This document shows positions 49,566 to 59,805 of a stretch of 64,000 bases of DNA, piece after piece (position 1 is the stretch's first letter; every line of letters starts with the position of its first letter). The DNA lies in NCBI RefSeq assembly GCF_001874625.1, contig NZ_CP017671.1, positions 682,001 to 746,000 of the forward strand. The letters are read 5' to 3'. The notes beneath the pieces are model-generated. The model did not search any database. It saw only the letters and a list, made by a program, of their open reading frames with translations, and was not told where the DNA came from. The position numbers and the translations under genes were made by a program. The DNA comes from Providencia rettgeri. Lineage in GTDB: Bacteria > Pseudomonadota > Gammaproteobacteria > Enterobacterales > Enterobacteriaceae.

Positions 49566-50540
49566 ATGCTTGAATCAATGAGTAAAAAAAATTTTTTCAC
49601 TAGTTTAACAATGAAAAAAGTTCACATAAAGAGTGCTCCGAAAAAAATTAAAAAATATGTTACTAAACAAATTAAAAATATTAAACAGACTCCAACATTA
49701 TCGCCCATAAATCTAAGAGAAAAGAATAAAAATAATATTGATGATATTAAATATGCAGAGCCACCTCTTCACGGTGTATTGAAAGGTAATAATCTAACTC
49801 AAGTTGGACTTGAAAGAAATGAATATAGAATAAGAGTCATTAAGAGGACGAAATGGCCGCCATTGATGGAAGCGATTACCATTCCAAATGAAATAGAAGA
49901 AAATTTCTATAGCTTATTGAAAAATAATAAAGTAGACAATAAAAGCATTGATCTCATTAAAGAAACAATTAGAGAAATGAAAAAAACGAAATCTTCGGAT
50001 GACGTTGTTATTAAAATTTATGACTTTTATGAGCTTTTTATAGATAAAGAATATGTTACAAATGAATTCATTGTTAGCTATTTAAAAGAACCAATGGAGA
50101 TAGCTAAAAATACAGAATGTACTGATTTAAAACCTCTTCCTCCGCTACCAAAAGAAACTATAAAAATACCAGAACCGATTGATGTTGCTAATCAGTTATA
50201 TAATAAATTAACTGAAATAATTTCTAAAATGAGTAGAATAAAAGATGTTCCCGATAAGCTATTTATTCACTTTAGAGAGAATGTTTTGAGTTTGAAGAGA
50301 GAAGAGAAACCAGAAGTATTTATTAAGAAACTAAATGAGTTATACGAATATGCATTTGAGATCTTACCGCAGGCAACGCTGAATAGAATTGAGAGTAATC
50401 TTGGTGATTATATAAAAATAGAGACTGCAATAGTCAAGCCTGTCCGTATATTCGATGATATCAAGATGAAACCTAAAAGCTTACGGGAGCGATTATTAAA
50501 TACTATTGAATGTAAATTGTTTTTTTTCATAAAAAAATAA
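49566..50540 (+). CDS. Unrecognised lysine-rich, AT-rich protein
   Basis: A 324-residue protein that I cannot assign to a family. The N-terminal 60 residues are strongly basic (KKVHIKSAPKKIKKYV). A central region has charged helices (about 105-185), then a proline-rich hinge LKPLPPLPKETIKIPEP (about 195-211) and a second helical region (212-290). There is no signal peptide or membrane segment. Coding A content is much higher than in the flanking backbone genes, and it has its own SD (GAGGAA). These features suggest acquisition and possibly a secreted or nucleic-acid-binding protein; an effector role is only speculation. It lies between yhhY and the Fus-like locus. Confidence 0.72.
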   Translation: MLESMSKKNFFTSLTMKKVHIKSAPKKIKKYVTKQIKNIKQTPTLSPINLREKNKNNIDDIKYAEPPLHGVLKGNNLTQVGLERNEYRIRVIKRTKWPPLMEAITIPNEIEENFYSLLKNNKVDNKSIDLIKETIREMKKTKSSDDVVIKIYDFYELFIDKEYVTNEFIVSYLKEPMEIAKNTECTDLKPLPPLPKETIKIPEPIDVANQLYNKLTEIISKMSRIKDVPDKLFIHFRENVLSLKREEKPEVFIKKLNELYEYAFEILPQATLNRIESNLGDYIKIETAIVKPVRIFDDIKMKPKSLRERLLNTIECKLFFFIKK

Positions 50541-50603
50541 AAAAAGCTTATTTAGAGGTAAAAAAAATCTTTTGTTTTTGAATAGCAATAATGATAGTGC
50601 GGA

Positions 50604-50634
50604 ATAAAAAAGCCAACAATATATTGTTGGCTTT
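50604..50634 (-). terminator. Terminator of the Fus-like operon
   Basis: AAAGCCAACAA and TTGTTGGCTTT (50609-50634) form the stem. On the minus strand it is followed by TTTTTTATT, 19 nt past the M16 protease stop. It may also stop transcripts from the plus-strand gene. Confidence 0.88.
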
Positions 50635-50652
50635 CTAACCTTAATGACTAAA

Positions 50653-53433
50653 TTAAGGCGTCATCATAAACACTTTTGAATTCTGCCCTAAATATTGACG
50701 AGATAAACGATTAATATCCTTAACCGTGAGTTGATGAATAATACTTTGCTGTTGGTTTAAACGCTGGTATTGCCCATCATCAGCGGCAATCTGTGCCAGA
50801 GCTTCGGTCCAATAACTTGAACTATCAGTGACTTGTGCATTTTCTGTCAGCCAAATATTTTTCGCTTCGGTTAATTCTTTTTCACTCACACCGGTTTGAC
50901 GAATTTGCCCAATCGTTTTTTGGGCAATTTGCGTCATTTCCTCAGCACGTTCTGGAGAGGTGGTGAAATTCAAGCGAGCAAGGTAATAAGGCTGTGGTTT
51001 TTTCGCTAACATTTGTGAAAAACCGAGCGCATAGATACCACTGGCTTTTTCTCTTAACTCACCACGTAAACGCTGACTAACAATCGTATCAATCAGTTGT
51101 ATTGCAAGTTGGTCTTGCTGTGACCACATCGCAGGTGAGGCGAATTGAATGCTGACCATGCTTTTATCACTACTACTGATGGGATAAGTTTTATTAAAAC
51201 TGGCCATTTTTGGCATGATGCCTTGGTCACGAGATTTTAGTTTTTGGTCGCTCGCAGGGAGAGATGCCAACCACTTTTCTAATATTGGTTTGAGGTCACG
51301 ACTGTTTATGGCCCCTGAGATAACCAACGTCATATCTGCTGTAGAGGTCACTAGTTGGCGGTTGGTTTTTTGCAACTGTTGCGCCGTAAATTGTTGCCAG
51401 CTTCCTTGTGGTTTGATGACTAATAGTTCGCCGTGGTGATAGCTTTCTTGATTAATATTATCGAGGAAAGTACGTTCTACGGGGGTTTTGGATAGGTTCA
51501 ATATTAAGGATTGTTTTTGTTGTTCTAATTTCTCACCGCTAAATTGCGGTGCGGTTAATTTTAAATGCAACAATTGCAATGCGGTTTCTAAGTTATCAGC
51601 TGGCGCTTTACCACGAAAACCGTGAGTCAGTAATTCACTATAAGGGCGCAGAGAAATTTGGTTTTGTTTAGCAAATAAAGCCAAATCACGAGCACTGTAG
51701 TTACCGTAGCCACTGCTTTCTGGCAGCTTCAACGCCCAATCAGTTAACCCCGAAGTTTGAGCCGTTTCTAAAGAACGCCCTCCCGGAAGCTGCAAATTAA
51801 ACTGAATATCATCTTTCAGGTTTTTATCTGCCTTAACAATTACCTGAATGCCATTGCTTAATGTCCAATGTTCTGTTTTTTCAACGGGCAGCTTAGATTG
51901 CTCAACAATATCACCTTTGGGAACTTGAGGTAGCTGTAATTGAATCGCTTTGGAGCGCAACGTAAATGGTCCTGGTGTGCTTTGGCGTATTTTAAGCCAT
52001 TGCTGATTAAATGCCGATTTGTCCATTGTCGTGGCATCAGTATCGGGGCCAATTAATGCTAAACGCGGGGAGGCAGTTTGTAGGAACTTAGCGACATGTT
52101 GTTGTAAGTCCTGCGGTTTGACAGATTTTATCAACTGGTAGCTGTTATCTAACTGCTGGCGTTTATTCCACATTGGCATGTCGTATTCAAGTGCCGTTGT
52201 CAGTTGCCCTGCTATATATTCATTGCTATAACGTTGCTCTGAAGCCGCTTGCAGGCTGAATTTTTTCAGCATGGCTTGTTTGGCCGTTTCCAGTTCTTCA
52301 GGAGTTACAGGCTCTGTGGCTAAGCGCTGCAATTCAGTGAATAACAGTTGGGTTGCCCCGATGTAATCGTTACCCTTTGGATGAATAATAATCAACTGTT
52401 GAAGGCGTCGGTTATCTAGCATCGACCCTTGCTCATTGATACTAATGGAGGGCAAGATGCCATTATCGACTATGACGGAAAAGCGTTGATTTAAAATGGC
52501 TAACCAGAGGTTATCTAGTAAATCTTCGGATTGTCCTAAGCGCGTATTTAGCGGTGCGCTGACATCCTTTTGTAACGCAAATTGCACATAACGCGCCCCT
52601 TGCTCTTTATCAAACACCCCTTGCACTAACATATTGGTTGAATGGGCGAATTGTTTCCATTGTGGGTTATCTTCTGCCACTTTTTCGGGTTTAGGGAGTG
52701 CAAATAAATTATCAACCTGATTGCGTATTGATGAACTATTAAAATCACCAATAATTAATAGCGACATTCGTTGAGGTTGATACCATGTTTGATAATAGTT
52801 TTTCGCTTGCTCAATCGGGGCATTGCGTACGATATCTAATGAACCTATGGGGTTGCGTTCAGCGTAACGGCTACCGTGGTAACGTAATTTTTCTAAACTA
52901 TCGTTGATGCGATAGCCCATTCCTTGGCGTAAACGCCATTCTTCGATAATCACTGGACGTTCTTTTTCAAAAGCATCTTGGTCAAATGTCATATTTGACG
53001 CCCAATCTGCCATTACTTGTAAGCCAATGGCAACTTGTGCTGTCGAGGCTTCTGGTAGTGATAATTTATATAGCGTGGAATTTAAACTGGTGATCGCATT
53101 AACATGACTACCAAGTTTTAACCCTTGGTGCTCAAGCTGCTTGAAACCGGTCGTGCCCGGGAAGTGTTTGGTGCCTTTAAAGGCCATATGTTCAGTAAAG
53201 TGCGCAAGGCCAAGCTGCTGTTCATTTTCTTGTAATGAGCCACTGCCGACTAATAAACGCAGCTCAACGCCCGGTTGATTACGTTGTAGAAGGTAAACTT
53301 GCAGTCCATTCTCAAGCTGATAGTGCTGAAGGTCATTGCGCACTGGTAAGCGGTTGTTTGAGGTTGGGTTGGTGGATACACAACCGATAACCGTTAGGCT
53401 GGCTATTATGGTGAGGGCTATTTTATGAAGCAT
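50653..53433 (-). CDS. pqqL: M16 zinc metalloprotease PqqL/FusC
   Basis: A 926-residue periplasmic protease with a lipoprotein-like N-terminus (VIGC, Cys18). The inverted zinc motif is HFTEH (78-82), with the distal Glu region FEKERPVIIEEW about 75 residues later. The four-domain M16 layout is full length, like E. coli PqqL (931 aa). PqqL and its Pectobacterium counterpart FusC cleave ferredoxin-like iron proteins taken in by a TonB receptor. Its start overlaps the ABC gene by 11 nt, so the two are translationally coupled. Which protein is digested here is inferred from context. Confidence 0.9.
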   Translation of the reverse strand: MLHKIALTIIASLTVIGCVSTNPTSNNRLPVRNDLQHYQLENGLQVYLLQRNQPGVELRLLVGSGSLQENEQQLGLAHFTEHMAFKGTKHFPGTTGFKQLEHQGLKLGSHVNAITSLNSTLYKLSLPEASTAQVAIGLQVMADWASNMTFDQDAFEKERPVIIEEWRLRQGMGYRINDSLEKLRYHGSRYAERNPIGSLDIVRNAPIEQAKNYYQTWYQPQRMSLLIIGDFNSSSIRNQVDNLFALPKPEKVAEDNPQWKQFAHSTNMLVQGVFDKEQGARYVQFALQKDVSAPLNTRLGQSEDLLDNLWLAILNQRFSVIVDNGILPSISINEQGSMLDNRRLQQLIIIHPKGNDYIGATQLLFTELQRLATEPVTPEELETAKQAMLKKFSLQAASEQRYSNEYIAGQLTTALEYDMPMWNKRQQLDNSYQLIKSVKPQDLQQHVAKFLQTASPRLALIGPDTDATTMDKSAFNQQWLKIRQSTPGPFTLRSKAIQLQLPQVPKGDIVEQSKLPVEKTEHWTLSNGIQVIVKADKNLKDDIQFNLQLPGGRSLETAQTSGLTDWALKLPESSGYGNYSARDLALFAKQNQISLRPYSELLTHGFRGKAPADNLETALQLLHLKLTAPQFSGEKLEQQKQSLILNLSKTPVERTFLDNINQESYHHGELLVIKPQGSWQQFTAQQLQKTNRQLVTSTADMTLVISGAINSRDLKPILEKWLASLPASDQKLKSRDQGIMPKMASFNKTYPISSSDKSMVSIQFASPAMWSQQDQLAIQLIDTIVSQRLRGELREKASGIYALGFSQMLAKKPQPYYLARLNFTTSPERAEEMTQIAQKTIGQIRQTGVSEKELTEAKNIWLTENAQVTDSSSYWTEALAQIAADDGQYQRLNQQQSIIHQLTVKDINRLSRQYLGQNSKVFMMTP

Positions 53434-55129
53434 ATTCAGGTGTTCCTGTATTCAAAAGGTCTTTACTCACAGGTTCGGTGAGATGCAGTTGTTGTTCTGC
53501 AAACTGAGCAACAAAGCTTTGATGGCTTACTAAGACAATGGCACTGTCATGCAACTCTGCTTTTAATAGGGCGATTAGCTCTAAAGCACTGTTCTCATCA
53601 AGGGCCGAGGTTGTTTCATCTAATAAAAGTAGTTTTGGTCGGTTGAGCAATAAACGCGCAAACATAATCCGCTGTTGTTCCCCACCAGATAAACGGTTAT
53701 TCCAATCGGTTTCGAGTGCTAGTTGATGATGCAGTTTTTCTAAGCCAACTAAAGTTAACGCATATTGAAAATCTTGCTGACTGAATTGAGATGTCGTTTT
53801 AGGGTAAGCCAGTAGGTTATCCAAACGACTTATGGGCAGATAAAGGCGCTGTGGAACCCACATAACTTGCTCTGTTCGGGTAATGGTACCGTTAAAAAAT
53901 GGCCAATGTCCGCTAAGTGTACGTAATAAAGTCGATTTACCAATACCGGAACGGCCACTAATCAAGGTTAATTCGCCTTGCTTGGCGGTTATATTCACAG
54001 AATTAATTAAGCAGCGGTTGTCTGCGGTAGAAACTGATAATTTAGCCTGCAGTGGTGGCGATTTTTCGTCGAGAGTCACTATAGCCTTGTTATCGTTTTC
54101 CAATAAAACAACAAAATTATATAAACGGGAGACCGTTGCCTGCCATGCTGCGATTTCTTTATAGGCAAAAATAAACCAACCGAGTGAAGTGGCAACACTG
54201 GTAAACGCTTGGCGTAGCTGCATTAAGCCACCCAACATAATTTCACCCGCAAGGAATTTAGGAAGAGCGAGTAATACAGGTGCTAAAGCGGTGACTTGTT
54301 GATAACCAACAGTGTAGAAAGATAAGTTTCGTTCGCAGCGGATCAGGCGGTTCCAGTTACTAATAATTTCACCAAAGCGCCCCATCAGTTCTTTTCTATC
54401 TTGGGTCTCACCACGTTGCCCTGCGATGGCATCGCCATGTTGGCGACAATTAATTAATGCACTACGGTAATCAGCTTCACGGCGTTGTTTATCCATATGT
54501 AAACGGCGTAGTGGAAAACCAATCCATTGAGTAAGCGCGATACCAATTAGGGTATAAATAATACATGCCCAGAACATATAGCCGGGTAGGGTCCAGTCGC
54601 TATCGGCAAAATTAAACGATAGGCTGCCAGACAATGTCCAAAGAATCGCAGCAAATGAAATCAGCGTTAACATTGAGTGGAGGAATGTCACCACTAAATT
54701 TAATGTTGATTCAATCAGTAAACGAATATCTTCGGCGATACGTTGGTCTGGGTTATCGGGCTCTTGGGATGTTAGTCTTAGTAGGTAGTGTTTACTGTTC
54801 GGTGACAACCAACGGCTAAGTACTTGCTCGGTCATGCCTTTGCGCCAACGGATAATTAACATTTGCTTTAGGTAGTTACCCATCACGACGACAAAAATTA
54901 GTCCACTGACTAAGATCACGAAGTATTGCAATAAACCATACAGCGCTTGGCCGTCGAGTTTTTGTAGGGCGTTATAAAAGTCCCCATTCCACATATTCAT
55001 TTTGACGTTGAACCAAACTGAGGACAGTGTGAGCCCAAGTGAGGCAAACAGGAGTATCCAGCACAAAAGGGCAGCACGCTGCCCCCAAAAAGGTTTAACT
55101 AAATAGAAAAATTGTTTCAGTGTCTTCAT
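53423..55129 (-). CDS. yddA: ABC transporter YddA/FusD (SbmA-like membrane domain fused to ATPase)
   Basis: A 568-residue fused exporter-type ABC protein of the SbmA/BacA-related YddA family. It has about six membrane segments in the N-terminal 300 residues, the Walker A GRSGIGKSTLL (about 395), the signature LSGGEQQRIMFARLLL, and Walker B LLLLDETTSALD. The size matches E. coli YddA (561 aa). In Fus-type loci it is proposed to clear protease products from the periplasm. It lies between the receptor and protease genes on the same strand. Confidence 0.9.
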   Translation of the reverse strand: MKTLKQFFYLVKPFWGQRAALLCWILLFASLGLTLSSVWFNVKMNMWNGDFYNALQKLDGQALYGLLQYFVILVSGLIFVVVMGNYLKQMLIIRWRKGMTEQVLSRWLSPNSKHYLLRLTSQEPDNPDQRIAEDIRLLIESTLNLVVTFLHSMLTLISFAAILWTLSGSLSFNFADSDWTLPGYMFWACIIYTLIGIALTQWIGFPLRRLHMDKQRREADYRSALINCRQHGDAIAGQRGETQDRKELMGRFGEIISNWNRLIRCERNLSFYTVGYQQVTALAPVLLALPKFLAGEIMLGGLMQLRQAFTSVATSLGWFIFAYKEIAAWQATVSRLYNFVVLLENDNKAIVTLDEKSPPLQAKLSVSTADNRCLINSVNITAKQGELTLISGRSGIGKSTLLRTLSGHWPFFNGTITRTEQVMWVPQRLYLPISRLDNLLAYPKTTSQFSQQDFQYALTLVGLEKLHHQLALETDWNNRLSGGEQQRIMFARLLLNRPKLLLLDETTSALDENSALELIALLKAELHDSAIVLVSHQSFVAQFAEQQLHLTEPVSKDLLNTGTPEYAS

Positions 55130-55200
55130 GACGTTTTATTCATTTGTTGTTTTAATTTAATGATTAATATTGTGTTAATTGCTCACATTGCAGCTATGAC

Positions 55201-57964
55201 TTAAAAATCATAATTCACTTGTAACCAGAATTGACGACCCGGATCATAGGCTTTAATGACACGGTTATCGTATGTAAAGCGATCTGATATATTTCTATTA
55301 TTCAATACGTTGTTGACTTCAACTGAAACGCCAAAACCGTAAGCGAAGTCAGGTTTCCAGCCTAGACGAGTATCCCATGTGTATTTACTTGCGAAGTGTT
55401 GTTTGGTGTATTTACGAACTTGACCATATTCAGGGTCAAAATCGTACGCATTGTCATAGCGAACGGCTTGAGAGCGAGCTCCCCACCATTGCAGCCGGTT
55501 GTACCAAGTGACGTCGTAGTCATCCCAAACACTGGTCATCTCTAGATTAAGTTTAATTGGTGAGTTAAAACTGGTAGACGGTAATTTTGATGCATCGATA
55601 ATTTTGCCGTTGTAAGAGACTTTATCGAGGTTAACGCGATTGCTAGGGTCATATGAGCTGTAACCCGCATCTTTTGGCGTATTACTTTCTGTTTGCTGCC
55701 ATGTGAAAGACGCTGTCATAACATGAGACGCATCAGCCCATTCCCAAGGTTGGCTATTATTAACGGAAAGGGTTACGGTGGCTGCGACCGCCATTATCAA
55801 AAGTACGGATACTGCGTGTATTTGGATCTCGGGGATTGTCATACTTGGTACGGTTTCTGACTTCATCATAACCTTCACGATGCACATATTGTAAACGCCA
55901 TGTGGTGGATAAAATATCTTGTTGTAATGCAAGAGTAAGTTCATCGTTATACGGTGTTTTTAATGATTCCAGCCCCTCATAATCTTTTTGGTTATCCCAA
56001 TCATTTTTGTTTGGATTTAGAGAACAAGCCATTGATTCGCTATATGCCATACAGTTTTGCATACCGTCATTCTGTGCACCATATAGCGCATAAGTCAGCA
56101 TTGAGCGGCCATAATAACGGTTAGCTCCCGCAATAATTTGGGTTTTGCCATCCCCAAAGACATCGTAAATCCCACTTAAACGAGGAGCAATATTGGTACG
56201 GTTTACAAAATCATCACGATCGAGACGAACTCCAGGACGTAGCGTTAATTTGCCATATTGAATACTGTCATCAAGAAAAATGGCATAGTTGGTATAATCT
56301 GCAGAATATGAGCCTTGGCGGAAACGCGTTATGTTGCTAAGGTACCCTGAGTACATGTTGTCTAGCCCAATCTCTCCGGTATAGGTATAACGGAAATAAT
56401 CACGATCTCGGACATAAGTCCCTTTGGTATAATTCGCCTCAGCCCCTAAAGTGGAAGTATGAATTAAACCTAAAGCATCTTCTTTAGGATCAAAGCGCAT
56501 CACGGTTTTTAAGCCGTGAGTTTTTTGTTTTGATTCCAAGTCTCCTAAACCGCCACTGTTTTGTTCAACCATGTTCCAGTTGTCATCGAATGCACGTATT
56601 GTTAGAGAGTATTTTTGATCATTTTTACGATCATCTTTCAGGTCTTGTGTACTTGCGGTAACTTCAAGCTGGCCGAGGTCAAATTTTTGTTTGTACACAG
56701 CTGTGAAGCCAAGCCCATCATGGGTTGAGTCATATCCTGAATTGGCAATCGTTGATGAAAAGAGGCGGCTATCGTAATTAGCATAATTGGCAGACAAATC
56801 TAATGAACTCTTCTCTGATAAATCTATCGAATATTTTAAAAAGTAGTTATCAGAGATACGGCGCTGGTTTTTTTTACCGTAAAAACCGTCAAAAGGTACG
56901 ATTTGGTTATTTTCAAGCACATAAGCTTCACCACCAACGACAGTCATTGGAATAGTAGAACTACGGCGAGAGGCAGAAAATACGATACCTGAATTATCGG
57001 TTACACCCGCTTCAAACCAGCCACCAAAGTCACTTTTATCATAGCGATTTTGGAAACGAGCAGGATTGGATGTGTCATTTTTTGATGTATCAATACCTTG
57101 AGTGGAATCGTGGAAAAGGTTGTTCCAACCGGAGCGGGTTAAGCGATAATACGCGTGAGCGCTATTTTCCCCTTGCCAGCGGCGGCTATTTACTTCTACC
57201 GTTCCCCCCGTAAATCCACCAAATTCGACAGGAATGTTATTGTCATACACCGTCATACTGTCGATAAGACGGCTATCGATGTAGATCCCTTGGTCGCTAC
57301 TGCTCAAACGGGTTGAGGTTTCACCAAGACCATTGTCCGCGGGGTCAAAATCGTTGTTAAAGCTTACTCCATCAAGGCGATAGGCGTTTTGGTAGCTGCT
57401 TGAGCCGTGGATTGAGATACGGGAAGGTTTGATTTCCCCTTGGTTCATTGAATTACTGTCATTGTTGGCAAATTGCACTGCTGGATTAGTCTTCATTAAA
57501 TCGGTGATATTGCCATCGCCCGTATTTTTTTGGCTAATTTCTTCAGAAGTCACATATTGCGGTGCTGACATAACATCGGTCGCAGGGTGGTTTTGTATCA
57601 CACCAGACACTTGGGTTTCCGGTAAAACCAATGTGCCTTGGTTTAAATTCTGCTGGCGGATAACAAAAACACCATTTTCATTGACAAGTTCTAAGCCGCT
57701 ACCGATAAGTATTTTTTGTAATGCGGTTTGTGCGGAGTAGTTGCCCGATAATGCAGGTGCTCGTAGGCCATTAAGTTGGCTCTTATCATATAGCAACTGG
57801 ATTTGCCCTTGGCGGCTAATTTCAGCAACAGACTTAGCAAGGGGTTGCTCTGGCAAAGAGAAGGTAAGTTCTTGCGCAGAAGCTGATTGACAAACAATGG
57901 CACTACTCACCGCGACAGCAAGAGCGAGCGGCCTTAACCGGCTTTGAGTAAACTGAATTGACAT
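55201..57964 (-). pseudogene. yddB: TonB-dependent transducer (YddB/FusA-like) with a frameshift
   Basis: Two overlapping reading frames together encode one receptor of about 920 residues. The first (57964 to 55760, 734 aa) has a signal peptide ending near SASA-QE, an N-terminal STN signalling domain (about 31-105, FSLPEQPLAKSVAEISRQGQ), a plug (about 125-260) and part of the barrel. It ends soon after RSIRTFDNGGRSHRN. The second (3' part ending at 55201) continues the barrel from TLSVNNSQPWEWADA to a typical aromatic C-terminus, WLQVNYDF. The frames meet near 55765-55776 at GGAAAGGG, consistent with a small indel or sequencing error. The STN domain implies signalling to the adjacent FecR/FecI. 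The neighbours match E. coli yddA-yddB-pqqL. Confidence 0.88.
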
Positions 57965-58042
57965 AGATATCCCTTATTCTTAAGCTGCACAAAAAGCGTG
58001 CGAAAAATGCGTCATTAAAAGAATGACTACTTAAGAAGAGGG

Positions 58043-58061
58043 TGAAATGAGAATTATCCTC
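58043..58061 (-). promoter_or_regulatory. Candidate Fur box or FecI-type promoter element before the receptor gene
   Basis: Read on the minus strand, GAGGATAATTCTCATTTCA resembles fec-type Fur boxes and matches 11 of 19 positions of the general consensus. It lies about 80 nt before the receptor ATG in the fecR-receptor gap, where a sigma-FecI-dependent promoter is expected. Confidence 0.42.
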
Positions 58062-58082
58062 ACCTGCAAATGAAAATATTTT

Positions 58083-59069
58083 TCATTTATTTTTTTTATT
58101 CTGAATAATCAATATGTTATTTTTATCTTGATACACGACTTGTACGGGTAATAATGATGGGAGAGCTTGAAAGAACTGTTCAGGGTGGTGCAAATTAATA
58201 CGACCAGAGATTTTACTCTTGGCTAAACTTGCTGGCGAAAGCTCGACATGGGCTGACGAATAGCCACTTAATTCATCAAGTACCTCAGATAGCGGTTTAT
58301 CGACAAATACTAATTCACCAAAACGCCAGCGGGCAACTTCTAACGCGTCAATATGTTGGCGCGTAATTTGGCTATTTGGCGTAGGGCTAACGGCGCTATC
58401 CCCCGCCAGTAAAAAAATAGGCTGGCCATTGTCAGTATTTTCAAAGCTGACAATGCCTTGGCTAACATTCACTGAAACTTGCTGTGCGACTTTATTGACT
58501 TCAAATTCAGTGCCAACGACTTGAATGCGTCTTTTATCCGCTTGGATAATGAATGGGCGGTAAGGGTTTGATTTTACTTTAAAATAAACGTTTCCCTTTT
58601 CAAGTAAAATATTACGGACTGGGGTTTCGTAGGCCACATGAATACGGGTATTACGGTTAAGAAATAACTGGGAGCCATCTGGTAATGTGACTTCTTTAGG
58701 GGAGTCTGTAGCGACTAAAGTCATGTTATTAAGTAACATTGAAGGCAGGTGGCTGTAGGGTAAGAATAGAACAGCAGCAATAAAAAAAGCCGCTAAGGTA
58801 TTCCCCAAAGGGCGCCAAAGGCGAAAAAAGGGGCGTTTTTTCTCTGTAAATTCGACACTGGCAGGGCGGGGGAGCATGTCAAACTCCCGCCAAACAGCGG
58901 CAATCGCATCATAAGCTTTGGCATGTTCAGACGAAGCCGCGAGCCATTGCTTAAATTGCTCGGTTTCAAGTGCGCTGATGCGTTGGCTGTGCATGAGAGT
59001 AAACCACAGCGCCGCTTCCTCATCAATACGGTTTGCATCATCTGATGTTTGCAAAGAATTATGTGTCAT
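58083..59069 (-). CDS. FecR-family anti-sigma/sigma-regulator
   Basis: A 328-residue inner-membrane signal relay. The N-terminal cytoplasmic domain (about 1-60) has EEAALWFTLMHSQRIS and FKQWLAASSEHAKAYDAI. One membrane segment is at about 90-110. The periplasmic FecR domain (about 115-215) has VTLPDGSQLFLNRNTRIHV and VVGTEFEVNKV. A C-terminal STN-like domain (about 245-320) receives the signal from the receptor's STN domain. Its start overlaps the sigma factor stop by one base (coupled translation). Confidence 0.93.
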   Translation of the reverse strand: MTHNSLQTSDDANRIDEEAALWFTLMHSQRISALETEQFKQWLAASSEHAKAYDAIAAVWREFDMLPRPASVEFTEKKRPFFRLWRPLGNTLAAFFIAAVLFLPYSHLPSMLLNNMTLVATDSPKEVTLPDGSQLFLNRNTRIHVAYETPVRNILLEKGNVYFKVKSNPYRPFIIQADKRRIQVVGTEFEVNKVAQQVSVNVSQGIVSFENTDNGQPIFLLAGDSAVSPTPNSQITRQHIDALEVARWRFGELVFVDKPLSEVLDELSGYSSAHVELSPASLAKSKISGRINLHHPEQFFQALPSLLPVQVVYQDKNNILIIQNKKNK

Positions 59070-59605
59070 TACGGGTTATTGCCCTGATTATCAAGGTGTT
59101 TTTTACAATGAACTAGTGCTGCCGCAATATGTTTTTCCACCATACTGATTGAAATTTCCATTCGCTCAGCAATCTCACTTTGAGATAACCCATCAAAACG
59201 ATAAAGTAAAAAAGCTTCTCGTCGGCGAGGGGGTAATGTTTCGAGAGCGTCACTTAACAGCTGGATACGTTGCTGATGTTCCAGAATTTCACAGGGATCA
59301 GCTTGCCTTTGTTCAAGATTGAATTCATGTATGACTTCATCAATGGGGGTTTCTGATGTCGTTTGACGTTGGTTGCGTCGCCAGTGATCAATTAAAACAT
59401 GATTAGCAATTTTAAACAGGTAAGCTCGGCTCTCTTTTACTGGTGTTTTTTCTTTGCGATTAAGCCATAGTGTAAACACATCCTGTGATAAATCATCAGC
59501 ATCATTGCTGTTATCTAGCCGATTGCGGAAAAAGCGCACAAGCTGGCTATATGTTGACTGATATGCTCCGCTAATTTTGCGGGCAAGGGATTTATCAATA
59601 GTCAT
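59069..59605 (-). CDS. FecI-type ECF sigma factor
   Basis: A 178-residue ECF sigma factor. Region 2 (about 20-90) has DADDLSQDVFTLWLNR and SRAYLFKIANHVLIDHWRR. Region 4 (about 115-170) has ETLPPRRREAFLLYRFDGLS and SEIAERMEISISMVEKHI. It is the iron-starvation type and is paired with fecR in the usual order sigma-antisigma-receptor. It should drive the TonB receptor operon once the receptor binds its ligand. Confidence 0.94.
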   Translation of the reverse strand: MTIDKSLARKISGAYQSTYSQLVRFFRNRLDNSNDADDLSQDVFTLWLNRKEKTPVKESRAYLFKIANHVLIDHWRRNQRQTTSETPIDEVIHEFNLEQRQADPCEILEHQQRIQLLSDALETLPPRRREAFLLYRFDGLSQSEIAERMEISISMVEKHIAAALVHCKKHLDNQGNNP

Positions 59606-59737
59606 TTTGCTGGTGTTAATATCATAAAATGCACAAACAAGGAGTGGGGACCGATGAATTGTGCTGATTAATAATCTGCTCAGATTACTTTTGTAATTAA
59701 ATCAATGGGTTATTTTTCAGTCTGTGTTTTTACTAAT

Positions 59738-59756
59738 AATAATGAATATCATTTTT
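59738..59756 (+). promoter_or_regulatory. Candidate Fur box in the fecI-tonB divergent region
   Basis: AATAATGAATATCATTTTT matches 14 of 19 positions of the Fur consensus. It lies in the 200-bp gap between divergent fecI and tonB, where Fur could repress both. Confidence 0.6.
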
Positions 59757-59805
59757 GTTTGTATTATGCCTATAATTAACAAAAAATAAAGTCGTGAGGC
59801 AGAAT

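Noticed and set aside
55760-55780. Programmed ribosomal frameshift in the receptor gene
   Set aside because: There is no canonical slippery heptamer with a downstream structure, and full-length receptors in the family are made from one frame. An indel is the simpler reading.
58068-58088. AAATGAAAA/TTTTCATTT dyad as a fecR terminator
   Set aside because: It overlaps the fecR stop, and its T-rich tail is on the opposite strand, where no gene ends.
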